Part shown: piece after piece, positions 35,318 through 43,133 of the stretch
How the letters are laid out: each line of letters starts with the position of its first letter
Numbering within the stretch: position 1 is the stretch's first letter
DNA from: Paludisphaera soli
Lineage (GTDB): Bacteria > Planctomycetota > Planctomycetia > Isosphaerales > Isosphaeraceae
DNA: 64,000 bases
Reading direction: 5' to 3'
Assembly: GCF_011064595.1 (NCBI RefSeq)
Contig: NZ_JAALJI010000018.1
Span: 1-64,000 of the forward strand
Notes under the pieces: generated by a model
Database searches by the model: none
What the model was told of the DNA's origin: nothing
Seen by the model: the letters and a program-made list of their open reading frames with translations, nothing else
Position numbers and translations under genes: made by a program

Positions 35318-37842
35318 TGAGTGAACTCCTCGGCGGACTCGGCGTCTTCGACTTCGCCCGGATCGTCGCCGTCGGCGTCGCGGCCCTCTCGGCGTCGGCC
35401 TGGCTGGCCGCCCGCGCGATGAAACGACCGCCGGCGCGACACCTGGTCCTCACCTCGGCCCTGGGGTGCTGCCTGGCCATGCCGGCGCTGGCGGCGGCCT
35501 TCCTCGGTTCTGGCCGGAGCCTGATCGCGGTCCCCCTCCTCCCCGAGATGCCGGCGACCGCGATCCTCCCCCGCGCCGGAGTCGCCCCGGTCGCGCCGCC
35601 TCCCCCCCTGCCCTCGCCCCCGCCCTCGCCCCGTGGCGAACCCCTCGCCGCGTCGACCGGCCCCCGACCCGTCGTCACGGCGGCCCCTGCAACCTCCGTC
35701 CCGGACGCGGGCTCGTCGCGGCCCGCCGACCGGCCGCGGCGGCGGCTCGCGTCGGCGGCGATCGTCGCGTGGGGCCTCGGCTCGGCCTTCCTGCTCCTGC
35801 GTCTGGCGCGGAGCTTCCGCGAGGTCCGGCGGATCCGCCGCGAGGCCAGGCCCGTCGACGAGCCGGCGCTCCGGCTGCTGCTGGGCGAGGTCTGCCGCGA
35901 CCTGGGGCTGGCCCGGCTTCCGGCGCTGGTCGCCTCGGCCGAGGCGGCGGCCCCGTTCGCGGCCGGGCTGGGGCGGCCCGTCGTCGTCCTACCCGAGCGG
36001 CTCGTCGGCGCGATCGGCCGCGAGGCGATGCGCGACGTGCTGGCCCATGAAGCGGCCCACATCCTCAAGAACGATCACCTGTCGATCCTCGCCCAGGAGC
36101 TGGCCCGCGCCCTCTACTGGCCGATCCCGACGATCCACGCCCTGGCCCGCGACTTCGCCCGGGCCCGCGAGGCGCTCAGCGACAACCACGTCTTGAAGGG
36201 CCGCGACCCGCTCGATTACGGCGAGACCCTGCTCCACCTGGCGGAGTTCTCGATCGACGCGAAGGCCCCCCGCGTCGCGGTCGGCATCCTGCCCCGCCAG
36301 GGGGAGCTGGAGCGCCGGATCGCGGCCATTTTGGACCCCAGGAGGAAGACCATGACGAAGAACAGCCGGTCGCTGGCGTGCCTCGTGGTCCTCGCATTCC
36401 TCGCCCTCGGCGCGGTCGCCTCGGGCACTCGGTTCGTCGCCGCGAAGGTCGCCGGGGAGGAGCCCGAGAAGAAGGAGGATCGCTCGATGCTCGTCCGCGT
36501 GCTCGGCCCGGACGGAAGGCCGATGCGCGGCGTCGTCGTCCGACGGTCGGTCTGGCTCAAGGACCCGAAACAGGCCGCGCCGAAGTTCCGCGAGGCGACC
36601 GACGAGGCCGGCGAGATCCGGATCCCCGTCCTCGAGGGCGTCGAGATCTTCCGCATGTGGGCCTGGGCCGGCGGCCACGTCCCGCTCTTCGCCCACTGGG
36701 AGAAACACGACGACCCGGACGGGTCGCTGCCCGCCGAGTTCATCTTCCGGATGGAGCGAGGGACTGCGATGGGCGGGATCGTGCGGGACGAGTCCGGCGC
36801 GCCGATCCCGGGGGCCGCCGTGAAGGTCATGCTGGACCGCCCGCCGGGCTCGGACCGCGCCCGCGTGGGCCCGGACATGTGGCTCTCGGAGAGCGCGACC
36901 GGGTCGGTCGAAGCCGCCATGATCACCGACGCCCAGGGTCGTTGGGCGCTCGACAACGCCCCGCCCGGAGACGACGTGAAGGTCCTGCTGTTCGTCAGCC
37001 ATCCGGGCTACCAGTCCGACGACGGGTGGGGCGGCTTGCAGAAGCTCAACGGCGTGGACATGACGTCGCTCCGCGACCAGACCGCGACGATCACGATGCG
37101 GGGCGGCGTGCGGGCGGCCGGGACGGTGACGGACCCCGACGGCAAGCCGGTCGCCGGCGCGGTGGTGGTTTGGGGGGATCACCCCTACTTCGACGAGGGG
37201 AGCCAGGAAGTGCTCACCGACGCGGCCGGCTCGTTCCGACTCCCCGCGCTGGCGGCCGGTTCGACCCGCCTGACCGTCGTGGCCGAGGGCTGGATGCCGG
37301 AGACCCGCACCGTCGCGCTCGGGCCCGACATGGCGTCGGTCAACTTTCAACTCCGGCCCGGCAAGGAGCTTCGCGTCCGCTTCGTCGACCGCGCGGGATC
37401 GCCCGTCCCGGACGTCCACGTCGGCATCCGGAGATGGCGGGGAAGCGAGGCCCTGTACAATCACCGCCACCCGAACGTCGTCGACACGAAGATCCCCGAG
37501 AAGGCCGACGGCGAGGGCGTCTACCGATGGACCTGGGCCCCCGACGACTCGGTGACGTATCAGTTCTCGAAACCGGGCGAGTTCTCGCAGGAGGTCGCGC
37601 TGACCGCCGATGGTTCCGAGAAGGTCGTCGTCGTGGGCGGACGTCGCATCGCCGGATCCGCCGTCGACGCCTCCACGGGGAAGCCCGTCGCGGGGCTCGT
37701 CGCGATGCCCGTCCTGGAGTTCCGGCCGGGCTTCCTGCACGTCGTGCGTCGGGACGCGAAGGGCTTCCCCGACGGCTCGTATACGATCCGGCGCGACCGC
37801 GCCGACGTCGCCTTCCGCGTGCGGGTCGAGGCCCCGGGATAG
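35317..37842 (+). CDS. M56 (BlaR1-like) metallopeptidase with carboxypeptidase-regulatory-like repeats
   Basis: This 841-residue membrane peptidase has N-terminal membrane spans and a Pro-rich linker (about 92-115). The zinc motif HEAAH is at about 244-248 in VLAHEAAHILKNDH, with a downstream Glu in AREALSDNH. A further span follows (about 352-372, SLACLVVLAFLALGAVASGT). The rest is an extracytoplasmic series of carboxypeptidase-regulatory-like beta domains (VRVLGPDGRPMRGVVVRRS; GTVTDPDGKPVAGAVVVWGD). In the pathway, ligand sensing triggers cleavage of BlaI. The frame ends at TAG 37840-37842 after VRVEAPG, but family-like sequence continues in the same frame. The natural protein may therefore be longer. 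Confidence 0.85.
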   Translation: MSELLGGLGVFDFARIVAVGVAALSASAWLAARAMKRPPARHLVLTSALGCCLAMPALAAAFLGSGRSLIAVPLLPEMPATAILPRAGVAPVAPPPPLPSPPPSPRGEPLAASTGPRPVVTAAPATSVPDAGSSRPADRPRRRLASAAIVAWGLGSAFLLLRLARSFREVRRIRREARPVDEPALRLLLGEVCRDLGLARLPALVASAEAAAPFAAGLGRPVVVLPERLVGAIGREAMRDVLAHEAAHILKNDHLSILAQELARALYWPIPTIHALARDFARAREALSDNHVLKGRDPLDYGETLLHLAEFSIDAKAPRVAVGILPRQGELERRIAAILDPRRKTMTKNSRSLACLVVLAFLALGAVASGTRFVAAKVAGEEPEKKEDRSMLVRVLGPDGRPMRGVVVRRSVWLKDPKQAAPKFREATDEAGEIRIPVLEGVEIFRMWAWAGGHVPLFAHWEKHDDPDGSLPAEFIFRMERGTAMGGIVRDESGAPIPGAAVKVMLDRPPGSDRARVGPDMWLSESATGSVEAAMITDAQGRWALDNAPPGDDVKVLLFVSHPGYQSDDGWGGLQKLNGVDMTSLRDQTATITMRGGVRAAGTVTDPDGKPVAGAVVVWGDHPYFDEGSQEVLTDAAGSFRLPALAAGSTRLTVVAEGWMPETRTVALGPDMASVNFQLRPGKELRVRFVDRAGSPVPDVHVGIRRWRGSEALYNHRHPNVVDTKIPEKADGEGVYRWTWAPDDSVTYQFSKPGEFSQEVALTADGSEKVVVVGGRRIAGSAVDASTGKPVAGLVAMPVLEFRPGFLHVVRRDAKGFPDGSYTIRRDRADVAFRVRVEAPG

Positions 37843-37851
37843 CGATCGGCG

Positions 37852-39279
37852 ATGAGCCCGGCCGTCACGGCGGACGAGCCCGACCCCACCTTCGACTTCC
37901 GCCTCGACCCCGCGCCGCCCTTTCGGGGCCGCGTGCTGCTGGACGGCCGGCCCGTCGAGGGCGCCGAGGTCCTGATGGCGACGCCTTCGCAGGCGTTGAT
38001 CTACCAGACGCAGACCGGCGAGGCCGAAGACGCGCTGGGCGCCCGCACCGACGCCGACGGCCGTTTCCAGTTCGCGGCGGGGTTCGAGCGGTACACACTC
38101 GTCGCCCGGCACCCCAAGGGGTACGCCGAGGGGGCCTACGAGGCCAAGGTGCGGCCCGGCGACCTGACGCTGCGCCCCTGGGCGCGGGTCGAGGGCCGGC
38201 TGATGCAGGCGGGGCGGCCGATCGCGACGACCTGGGTCGGCGTCGAGCCGACCCGCGTCTCGGTGCTCGGACGGCCTCGCATCCAGGAACGCTACGACGT
38301 GGAGACGGATCAGGAGGGCCGATTCGCGTTCGCGAAGCTGCCGCCGATCCCGTCGAGCGTGAGGCCGCAATTCTCCGTCTGGCGCGATTCGCCGCTCACC
38401 TCGGGCCGGTCCCTGCCGCTGGACCTCCAGCCCGGCGGGCGCGTGGAGGTGGAGATCGGCGGCGCGGGCGCGACGGTCGTCGGCCGCGTCTTGCCGCAGG
38501 GGGACGGGCGCGTCGAGCTGCCCAAGGCGCTCAATTACCTGGTCCGCAGGGGGGCCGGGGTCGAGCCCACGCCCGAGGTTCGTGCCATCGGCTTCGACGC
38601 GGGGAAGGGCTGGGACGAGGCCTGGGCGAGCACGCCCGAAGGGATGGCGTATCTGGCGACGCGGGACCACGCGCTCGTGAAGCTCGACGCCGACGGCCGG
38701 TTCCGCGTCGACGGCCTGCCTGCCGGCGATTACGACCTGGCGCTCCGCCTCTTCGAGCCCCCCGACGGCGGCTGCCTCGTCAGCCCCGTCGGGCGGAGGG
38801 TCGTCTCGTTCCGGATTGAGGGGGACGGGACGGTCGACCTGGGGGACCTCGCGGTCGACACCGTGCCGGCCCCCCGCGTCGGCGAGCCCGCGCCCGACCT
38901 GGCGTTCAACTCGTTCGACGGCCGGGCGGCGAGGCTGGCCGACCTGCGCGGGCGATACGTCCTGGTGGACTTCTGGGCCTCCTGGTGCGCCCCCTGCGCG
39001 GCGAGCCTGCCGGTGCTGCGCAGGATCCACGAAAACCACGGCGATGGCCGACTGGCGATCCTCGGCCTGAGCGTGGACGAGGACGCCGACGCGGCCCGGC
39101 GGTTCGCGGAAACGAACAAGGGGGCCTGGATGCAAGGGGCCGCCGACGCCGACGTCCGCGCCCGCTACGCGGTGGGGGCCGTCCCCGCCTTCTTCCTGAT
39201 CGGGCCCGACGGGAGGCTGGTCCACGTCGGGCTCGGCGTCGAGGAGGTGGAGGGGGTCCTGGAGAAGCTCCTGAAATAA
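37852..39279 (+). CDS. Carboxypeptidase-regulatory-like + TlpA-type redoxin domain protein (probable 3' part of the M56 gene)
   Basis: The 475-residue frame starts mid-domain (DEPDPTFDFRLDPAPPFRGR) and continues through more regulatory-like repeats. It ends with a thioredoxin fold (about 345-475) with active site FWASWCAPCAAS and GAVPAFFLIGPDG. It has no signal peptide, although the WCAPC domain needs an extracytoplasmic location, and the ATG at 37852 lacks a clear ribosome-binding site. It is in the same frame as the M56 ORF, separated by TAG and two or three codons. EAPG-[TAG]-RSAMSP is best read as EAPGYRSAMSP, a common motif end. I infer one gene split by a nonsense codon. Confidence 0.75.
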   Translation: MSPAVTADEPDPTFDFRLDPAPPFRGRVLLDGRPVEGAEVLMATPSQALIYQTQTGEAEDALGARTDADGRFQFAAGFERYTLVARHPKGYAEGAYEAKVRPGDLTLRPWARVEGRLMQAGRPIATTWVGVEPTRVSVLGRPRIQERYDVETDQEGRFAFAKLPPIPSSVRPQFSVWRDSPLTSGRSLPLDLQPGGRVEVEIGGAGATVVGRVLPQGDGRVELPKALNYLVRRGAGVEPTPEVRAIGFDAGKGWDEAWASTPEGMAYLATRDHALVKLDADGRFRVDGLPAGDYDLALRLFEPPDGGCLVSPVGRRVVSFRIEGDGTVDLGDLAVDTVPAPRVGEPAPDLAFNSFDGRAARLADLRGRYVLVDFWASWCAPCAASLPVLRRIHENHGDGRLAILGLSVDEDADAARRFAETNKGAWMQGAADADVRARYAVGAVPAFFLIGPDGRLVHVGLGVEEVEGVLEKLLK

Positions 39280-39408
39280 CGCGGGCGGCTCGCGGGATAC
39301 GACGCTTTGAACCGGCGGCGCGGTCGACTACACTGGTCGCCGTGCCGCCGGGTCGTCGAGGGACGACGCGGGGCGACGAGGCTCGATCCCGGGCGAGGAG
39401 GCCCCGCG

Positions 39409-40182
39409 ATGCGGTTGCAGGACCTGAAGTGGCCGGAGGTGAAAGCGCTCTCGCGCGACGTGCCGATCGTCGCGCCGATCGCGGCCGTCGAGCAGCACGG
39501 CCACCACCTGCCGGTGTTCACCGACAGCATGCTCCTCGGCGAGGTCGTCCGCCGCGCGTCCGAGGCGATGGGGGACCGGGTCGTCTGGGCCCCCCTGCTC
39601 TGGCTCGGCAACTCGCATCATCATATGGACTTCCCCGGGACCCTTTCGGCCGAGCCCCGGACCTACCTCGACCTGCTCGGCGGGCTGATCGAGAACTTCC
39701 TGGCCCACGGCTTCCGCCGGATCGTCTTCCTGAACGGCCACGGCGGCAACATCGTGCCGTCGAGCCAGGCCGTGTTCGAGGCCCGCCAGCGACACCGCGA
39801 CCGCAAGGACCTGCTGCTCCTCTCGGCCACCTACTGGTCGGTCGGCCCGCAGCCGCCGAACCTCGGCCCGGGGTTCGTGCAGGACCACATGGAACACGCC
39901 TGCGAGTGGGAGACCTCCATGATCCTCCGGCTCGCGCCCCACCTCGTGGGGCCGATCGAGGGGCTGGCGAGGGTCTCCGGCGCCGACGGCTTCGCCCCCG
40001 CCGCTCACGGCTGGACCACGAAGGACCGCAGCGCGACGGGGCACATCGGCGACCCCCGCCACGCCTCGGCCGAGAAGGGCGAACGCCTCTTCGAACGGTT
40101 CTCGGCCGACGTGGCCGCGTTCCTGGACCGGGTGATCGCATGGGACGGCCGGACCTGGTCCGGGATCGAGGGCTCCGCATGA
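39409..40182 (+). CDS. Creatininase-family amidohydrolase
   Basis: This 257-residue metal-dependent hydrolase family includes creatininase and cofactor-synthesis amidases. Metal-binding motifs are PIAAVEQHGHHLPVFTD, LGNSHHHMDFPGT, IVFLNGHGGN and HACEWETSM. The ATG at 39409 follows GAGGAGG. It overlaps the MFS transporter start by 4 bases (ATGA), so the two form a uptake-and-hydrolysis unit. The substrate is unknown; a small cyclic amide is likely from the family. Confidence 0.9.
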   Translation: MRLQDLKWPEVKALSRDVPIVAPIAAVEQHGHHLPVFTDSMLLGEVVRRASEAMGDRVVWAPLLWLGNSHHHMDFPGTLSAEPRTYLDLLGGLIENFLAHGFRRIVFLNGHGGNIVPSSQAVFEARQRHRDRKDLLLLSATYWSVGPQPPNLGPGFVQDHMEHACEWETSMILRLAPHLVGPIEGLARVSGADGFAPAAHGWTTKDRSATGHIGDPRHASAEKGERLFERFSADVAAFLDRVIAWDGRTWSGIEGSA

Positions 40183-41483
40183 ATCGCGACGAGACGACCA
40201 TCCCCGTGCTCCCGGACCCGACCCCGACGACCAAGGCCGACGGCTCTCTCTCGTGGCGGACCTGGGCGGCGTGCGTCCTGATGCTGCTGGCGACGGCGCT
40301 CAACTACATGGACCGCCAGGCGCTGGCGCAGCAGGCGGGCGACGTCCAGAAGGAATTGCGGCTGACCAACGAGGACTACGGCAACCTGGAGTTCTGGTTC
40401 GGCATCGCCTTCGCGACGGGGGGAGTCGCCACCGGGTTCCTGGTCGACTGGCTGAGCCTGCGCTGGCTCTACCCGGCGATCCTGCTGGCGTGGTCGGTGG
40501 TCGGCTTCCTGACCGGGTACGCGACGACCTATGGGGAATTGTTGACGTATCGGATCCTCCTCGGGTTCTTCGAGGCGGGACAGTGGCCGTGCGCGCTGGC
40601 GGCCTCGCAACGGCTGCTCTCGCGGGGGAACCGGGCGCTGGGGAACAGCGTCCTGCAGAGCGGGGCCTCGATCGGGGCGATCGCGACCCCCTTGATCGTT
40701 CTGGTCTTGAACTCCGGAGGGATGGGGGGCTGGCGGACGCCGTTCCGGGTGATCGGCGCCCTGGGGGTCGTCTGGGTCGCCGCCTGGCTGATCCTGATCC
40801 GCCCGCGCGATCTGGAGGCCCCCGCCGACGAGCCCGCGCCGAGCGAGGCGGGCGACGTCCCCACGGCCGACTCCGGGACGGCCGTCCGGCGGATCGCCGT
40901 GCTGATCGTGGTGGTGGTGGCGATCAACCTCACCTGGCAGTACTTCCGGGCCTGGATGCCGAAGCTACTGGAGGAGGAGCACGGCTACGGCAAGCAGGCG
41001 GTGCAGCTCTTCTCTTCGGCCTACTACCTGGCGGCGGGGGTGGGCTGCATCGCGGCGGGCGTGCTCTCGCGTCGGCTGGCGACGGGGGGCGTGTCGGTGC
41101 ACGGGGCGCGGATGGCGACCTTCGCGATCTGCATCATCCTGACCGCGCTGGGGTGCATCGCGGCGTACCTGCCGGCGTCCGGCGTGCTGCTGGCGATCCT
41201 GCTGGCGGTCGGCTTCGGCTCGCTCGGGCAGTTCCCTATGTATTACGCCTTCACGCAGGAGATCTCGGTCCGCTACATGGGGCGGGTGACGGGGCTCCTG
41301 AGCTTCACGGCCTGGATCGCCGTGGGGTGGATGCAGAAGGGGATCGGCCGCTGGATCGACCAGACCGGCTCGTATGCGGCACCCACCTGCCTCGCCGGGC
41401 TCGTCCCGATCGTCGCCCTGGTCATCATGGTCCTCCTGTGGAACCCGCCGCGGCGCGCGGTCGGGTCGACGCCCCGTCCGTAG
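40179..41483 (+). CDS. MFS transporter (ACS-like, organic-anion type)
   Basis: This 434-residue major-facilitator protein has about 12 hydrophobic spans. The first span ends LNYMDRQALAQ, a hallmark of the anion:cation symporter group (hexuronate/glucarate transporters), and FFEAGQWPCALAAS, LQSGASIGAIATP and YYLAAGVGCIAAG are also typical. It is translationally coupled to the creatininase-like hydrolase, suggesting it imports that enzyme's substrate. It converges with the EEP-family gene with 19 bases between stops. Confidence 0.9.
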   Translation: MNRDETTIPVLPDPTPTTKADGSLSWRTWAACVLMLLATALNYMDRQALAQQAGDVQKELRLTNEDYGNLEFWFGIAFATGGVATGFLVDWLSLRWLYPAILLAWSVVGFLTGYATTYGELLTYRILLGFFEAGQWPCALAASQRLLSRGNRALGNSVLQSGASIGAIATPLIVLVLNSGGMGGWRTPFRVIGALGVVWVAAWLILIRPRDLEAPADEPAPSEAGDVPTADSGTAVRRIAVLIVVVVAINLTWQYFRAWMPKLLEEEHGYGKQAVQLFSSAYYLAAGVGCIAAGVLSRRLATGGVSVHGARMATFAICIILTALGCIAAYLPASGVLLAILLAVGFGSLGQFPMYYAFTQEISVRYMGRVTGLLSFTAWIAVGWMQKGIGRWIDQTGSYAAPTCLAGLVPIVALVIMVLLWNPPRRAVGSTPRP

Positions 41484-41502
41484 GGCCTCGGGGCGGGCCG
41501 GG

Positions 41503-42246
41503 TCAGTGGCCCGGCGTCGGCCCGGCGTGGGGTTCGAGGTGGAAGTCGATCACGAGGGGGAGGTGGTCGGAGGCGTCGCGGCCGAGGCGGGTGCGGGCGA
41601 TCCGGGCGTGCCGGACGGCGACGGGGCCGCGGGTGTAGGCCTTGTCGAGGGCCGTCATGGGGAGGTAGGCGGGGAACGAGCGGAACCGGGAGCGGGGGGC
41701 GGTGACCTGGTGGAAGCCCTCGCGGCCGAGGGCCCCCTTGTGGCCCAGGGTGTTGCGCCAGTCGTTGAAGTCGCCGATGATCAGGGTGGGGAGCTGGCCG
41801 CACTCGCGGAACAGCGCGTGCTGCAGGAGGTGCTCGGCCTGCCAGTGCCGCTCCTTCTCGGCCAGCCCCAGGTGCCAGTGGACCAGGTGCAAGGGCCCTT
41901 CAGGCGTCTCCACGACGCACATCTGCGCGCCCCGGGGCTTGCGCTTCTGAAGGCGGATCGAGACCTGGTGGTGCGACCGCAGGGGCCATCGCGAGAGCAC
42001 GAGGTTGCCGTAGCCCCCCTCCTTCAGCTTGACGTTGAGCTGGTAGAGGTGCGCGGCCGGGCGGAAGGCCTCGACGAGCAGTCGGGGCTGGTCGTCGTGG
42101 CGGGTCCGGCGGACGGAGCGGTCGACCTCCTGGAGGCAGATCAGGTCCGGGTTCTCGTGCTCGACGACCTGGATCACGCGGTCGAGCCGGTAGCGGCGGT
42201 CGCGGCCGCCGATCCCTTTGTGGATGTTGTAGCTGAGGATTCTCAT
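41503..42246 (-). CDS. Endonuclease/exonuclease/phosphatase (EEP) family hydrolase
   Basis: This 247-residue protein has the DNase-I-like fold. Catalytic motifs are NIHKGIGG, LICLQEVD, HWHLGL, IIGDFNDW and the C-terminal DASDHLPLV with the His. The family covers phosphodiesterases, sphingomyelinases and nucleases. The start IHKGIGG type is often found in stand-alone or phospholipid-linked enzymes. It is encoded about 60 bases downstream of a K+/H+-exchange-related protein gene on the same strand. The exact substrate is unknown. Confidence 0.9.
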   Translation of the reverse strand: MRILSYNIHKGIGGRDRRYRLDRVIQVVEHENPDLICLQEVDRSVRRTRHDDQPRLLVEAFRPAAHLYQLNVKLKEGGYGNLVLSRWPLRSHHQVSIRLQKRKPRGAQMCVVETPEGPLHLVHWHLGLAEKERHWQAEHLLQHALFRECGQLPTLIIGDFNDWRNTLGHKGALGREGFHQVTAPRSRFRSFPAYLPMTALDKAYTRGPVAVRHARIARTRLGRDASDHLPLVIDFHLEPHAGPTPGH

Positions 42247-42303
42247 GGCTTCGCGGCGGGCTCCGGACGGTCGATCGGGGGATCCGGCGATTCGGCGGGC
42301 GGG

Positions 42304-43005
42304 TCAGGCCCGGCCGGCGCGCCGGACGTCCGACTCGGCGGGGTCGTCGTGCTCGTCGTGCGGCTCGGCGGCGTCGTCCTCGGGGCGGCGGCGTTCGAGG
42401 TGCTCGCGCAGGCTGCCGGCGTCCTCGACCGCGGGATGTCCGGGGGCGTCGCCGTCGCGGGCCACCGGGGCGTCGAGGGCCGGGTCGGCCTGGAACGTCG
42501 GCGGTGGGGAGTTCCAGCGCGCGCGGTGGAGCGAGCGGACGATCGTGAGGTGGTTGAAGGCCCGGTAGGTGAACCAGAAGCCGACGACGTTCGGGCCCGG
42601 GATGAGCCACAAGAGCAGGCCCGTGACCGGGGCGAGGAGGCCGTCGACGATCAGCCAGAGCAGGTGCGAGCGGGCCCGGCCGGCGAGGTAGCGTTTCCAG
42701 GCGGCGCGGGCCCTCCTCTCGGGGATTGAGGCGGGGTGGTGGACGGCGATCGCGTCGGCCGATCCGAGCCGGCCCAGCAGGGCCTCGTCGGGGCGCTTCC
42801 AGGTGTGGAGCCAGTCCCAGGCCCGTCGCGACCACCGCGCGGCGGTCCCTTCGGACTCCTTCCAGCGGGCTTCCATCTCGTCCCATTTGCGCTCGGCCCA
42901 ACCCCGGAGGCCCGTCGGCCTCGCCGATTCGTCGACGGCGAGCTCGGACGGGTCGGCGTAGAAGAAGGGGCGGCCGTGCTCCGGCTTCAGGTAGAGGATT
43001 TTCAC
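42304..43005 (-). CDS. Mitochondrial K+-H+ exchange-related (Mit_KHE1-like) protein
   Basis: This 233-residue protein begins VKILYLKPEHGRPFFYADPS. It has a charged helical middle and two hydrophobic segments (about 115-150) containing LLLWLIPGPNVVGFWFTYRA. The IPGPN-x6-(Y/F)RA(F/Y) motif resembles the family named for yeast mitochondrial K+/H+ exchange. The C-terminus is an acidic His/Asp/Glu-rich tail. The GTG at 43005 is chosen because the product then starts at the conserved region; an ATG at 43032 adds nine basic residues. Ion-exchange function is by family name only. Confidence 0.7.
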   Translation of the reverse strand: MKILYLKPEHGRPFFYADPSELAVDESARPTGLRGWAERKWDEMEARWKESEGTAARWSRRAWDWLHTWKRPDEALLGRLGSADAIAVHHPASIPERRARAAWKRYLAGRARSHLLWLIVDGLLAPVTGLLLWLIPGPNVVGFWFTYRAFNHLTIVRSLHRARWNSPPPTFQADPALDAPVARDGDAPGHPAVEDAGSLREHLERRRPEDDAAEPHDEHDDPAESDVRRAGRA

Positions 43006-43133
43006 GGTGGGACGCGGGCTCCAGCGGGCCAAACGGGGCGTCGGCGGTCGTCATCGAAGATAGGACGGCCGCCGACACCAGGATAGCCGGATCGCCTCCC
43101 GGACGGGAAGACGCGCGAGCCCCGGGGCGGGCC

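Noticed and set aside
35989-39225. A 1078-residue minus-strand open frame
   Set aside because: Antisense shadow of the M56/redoxin region; low-complexity composition and no start context.
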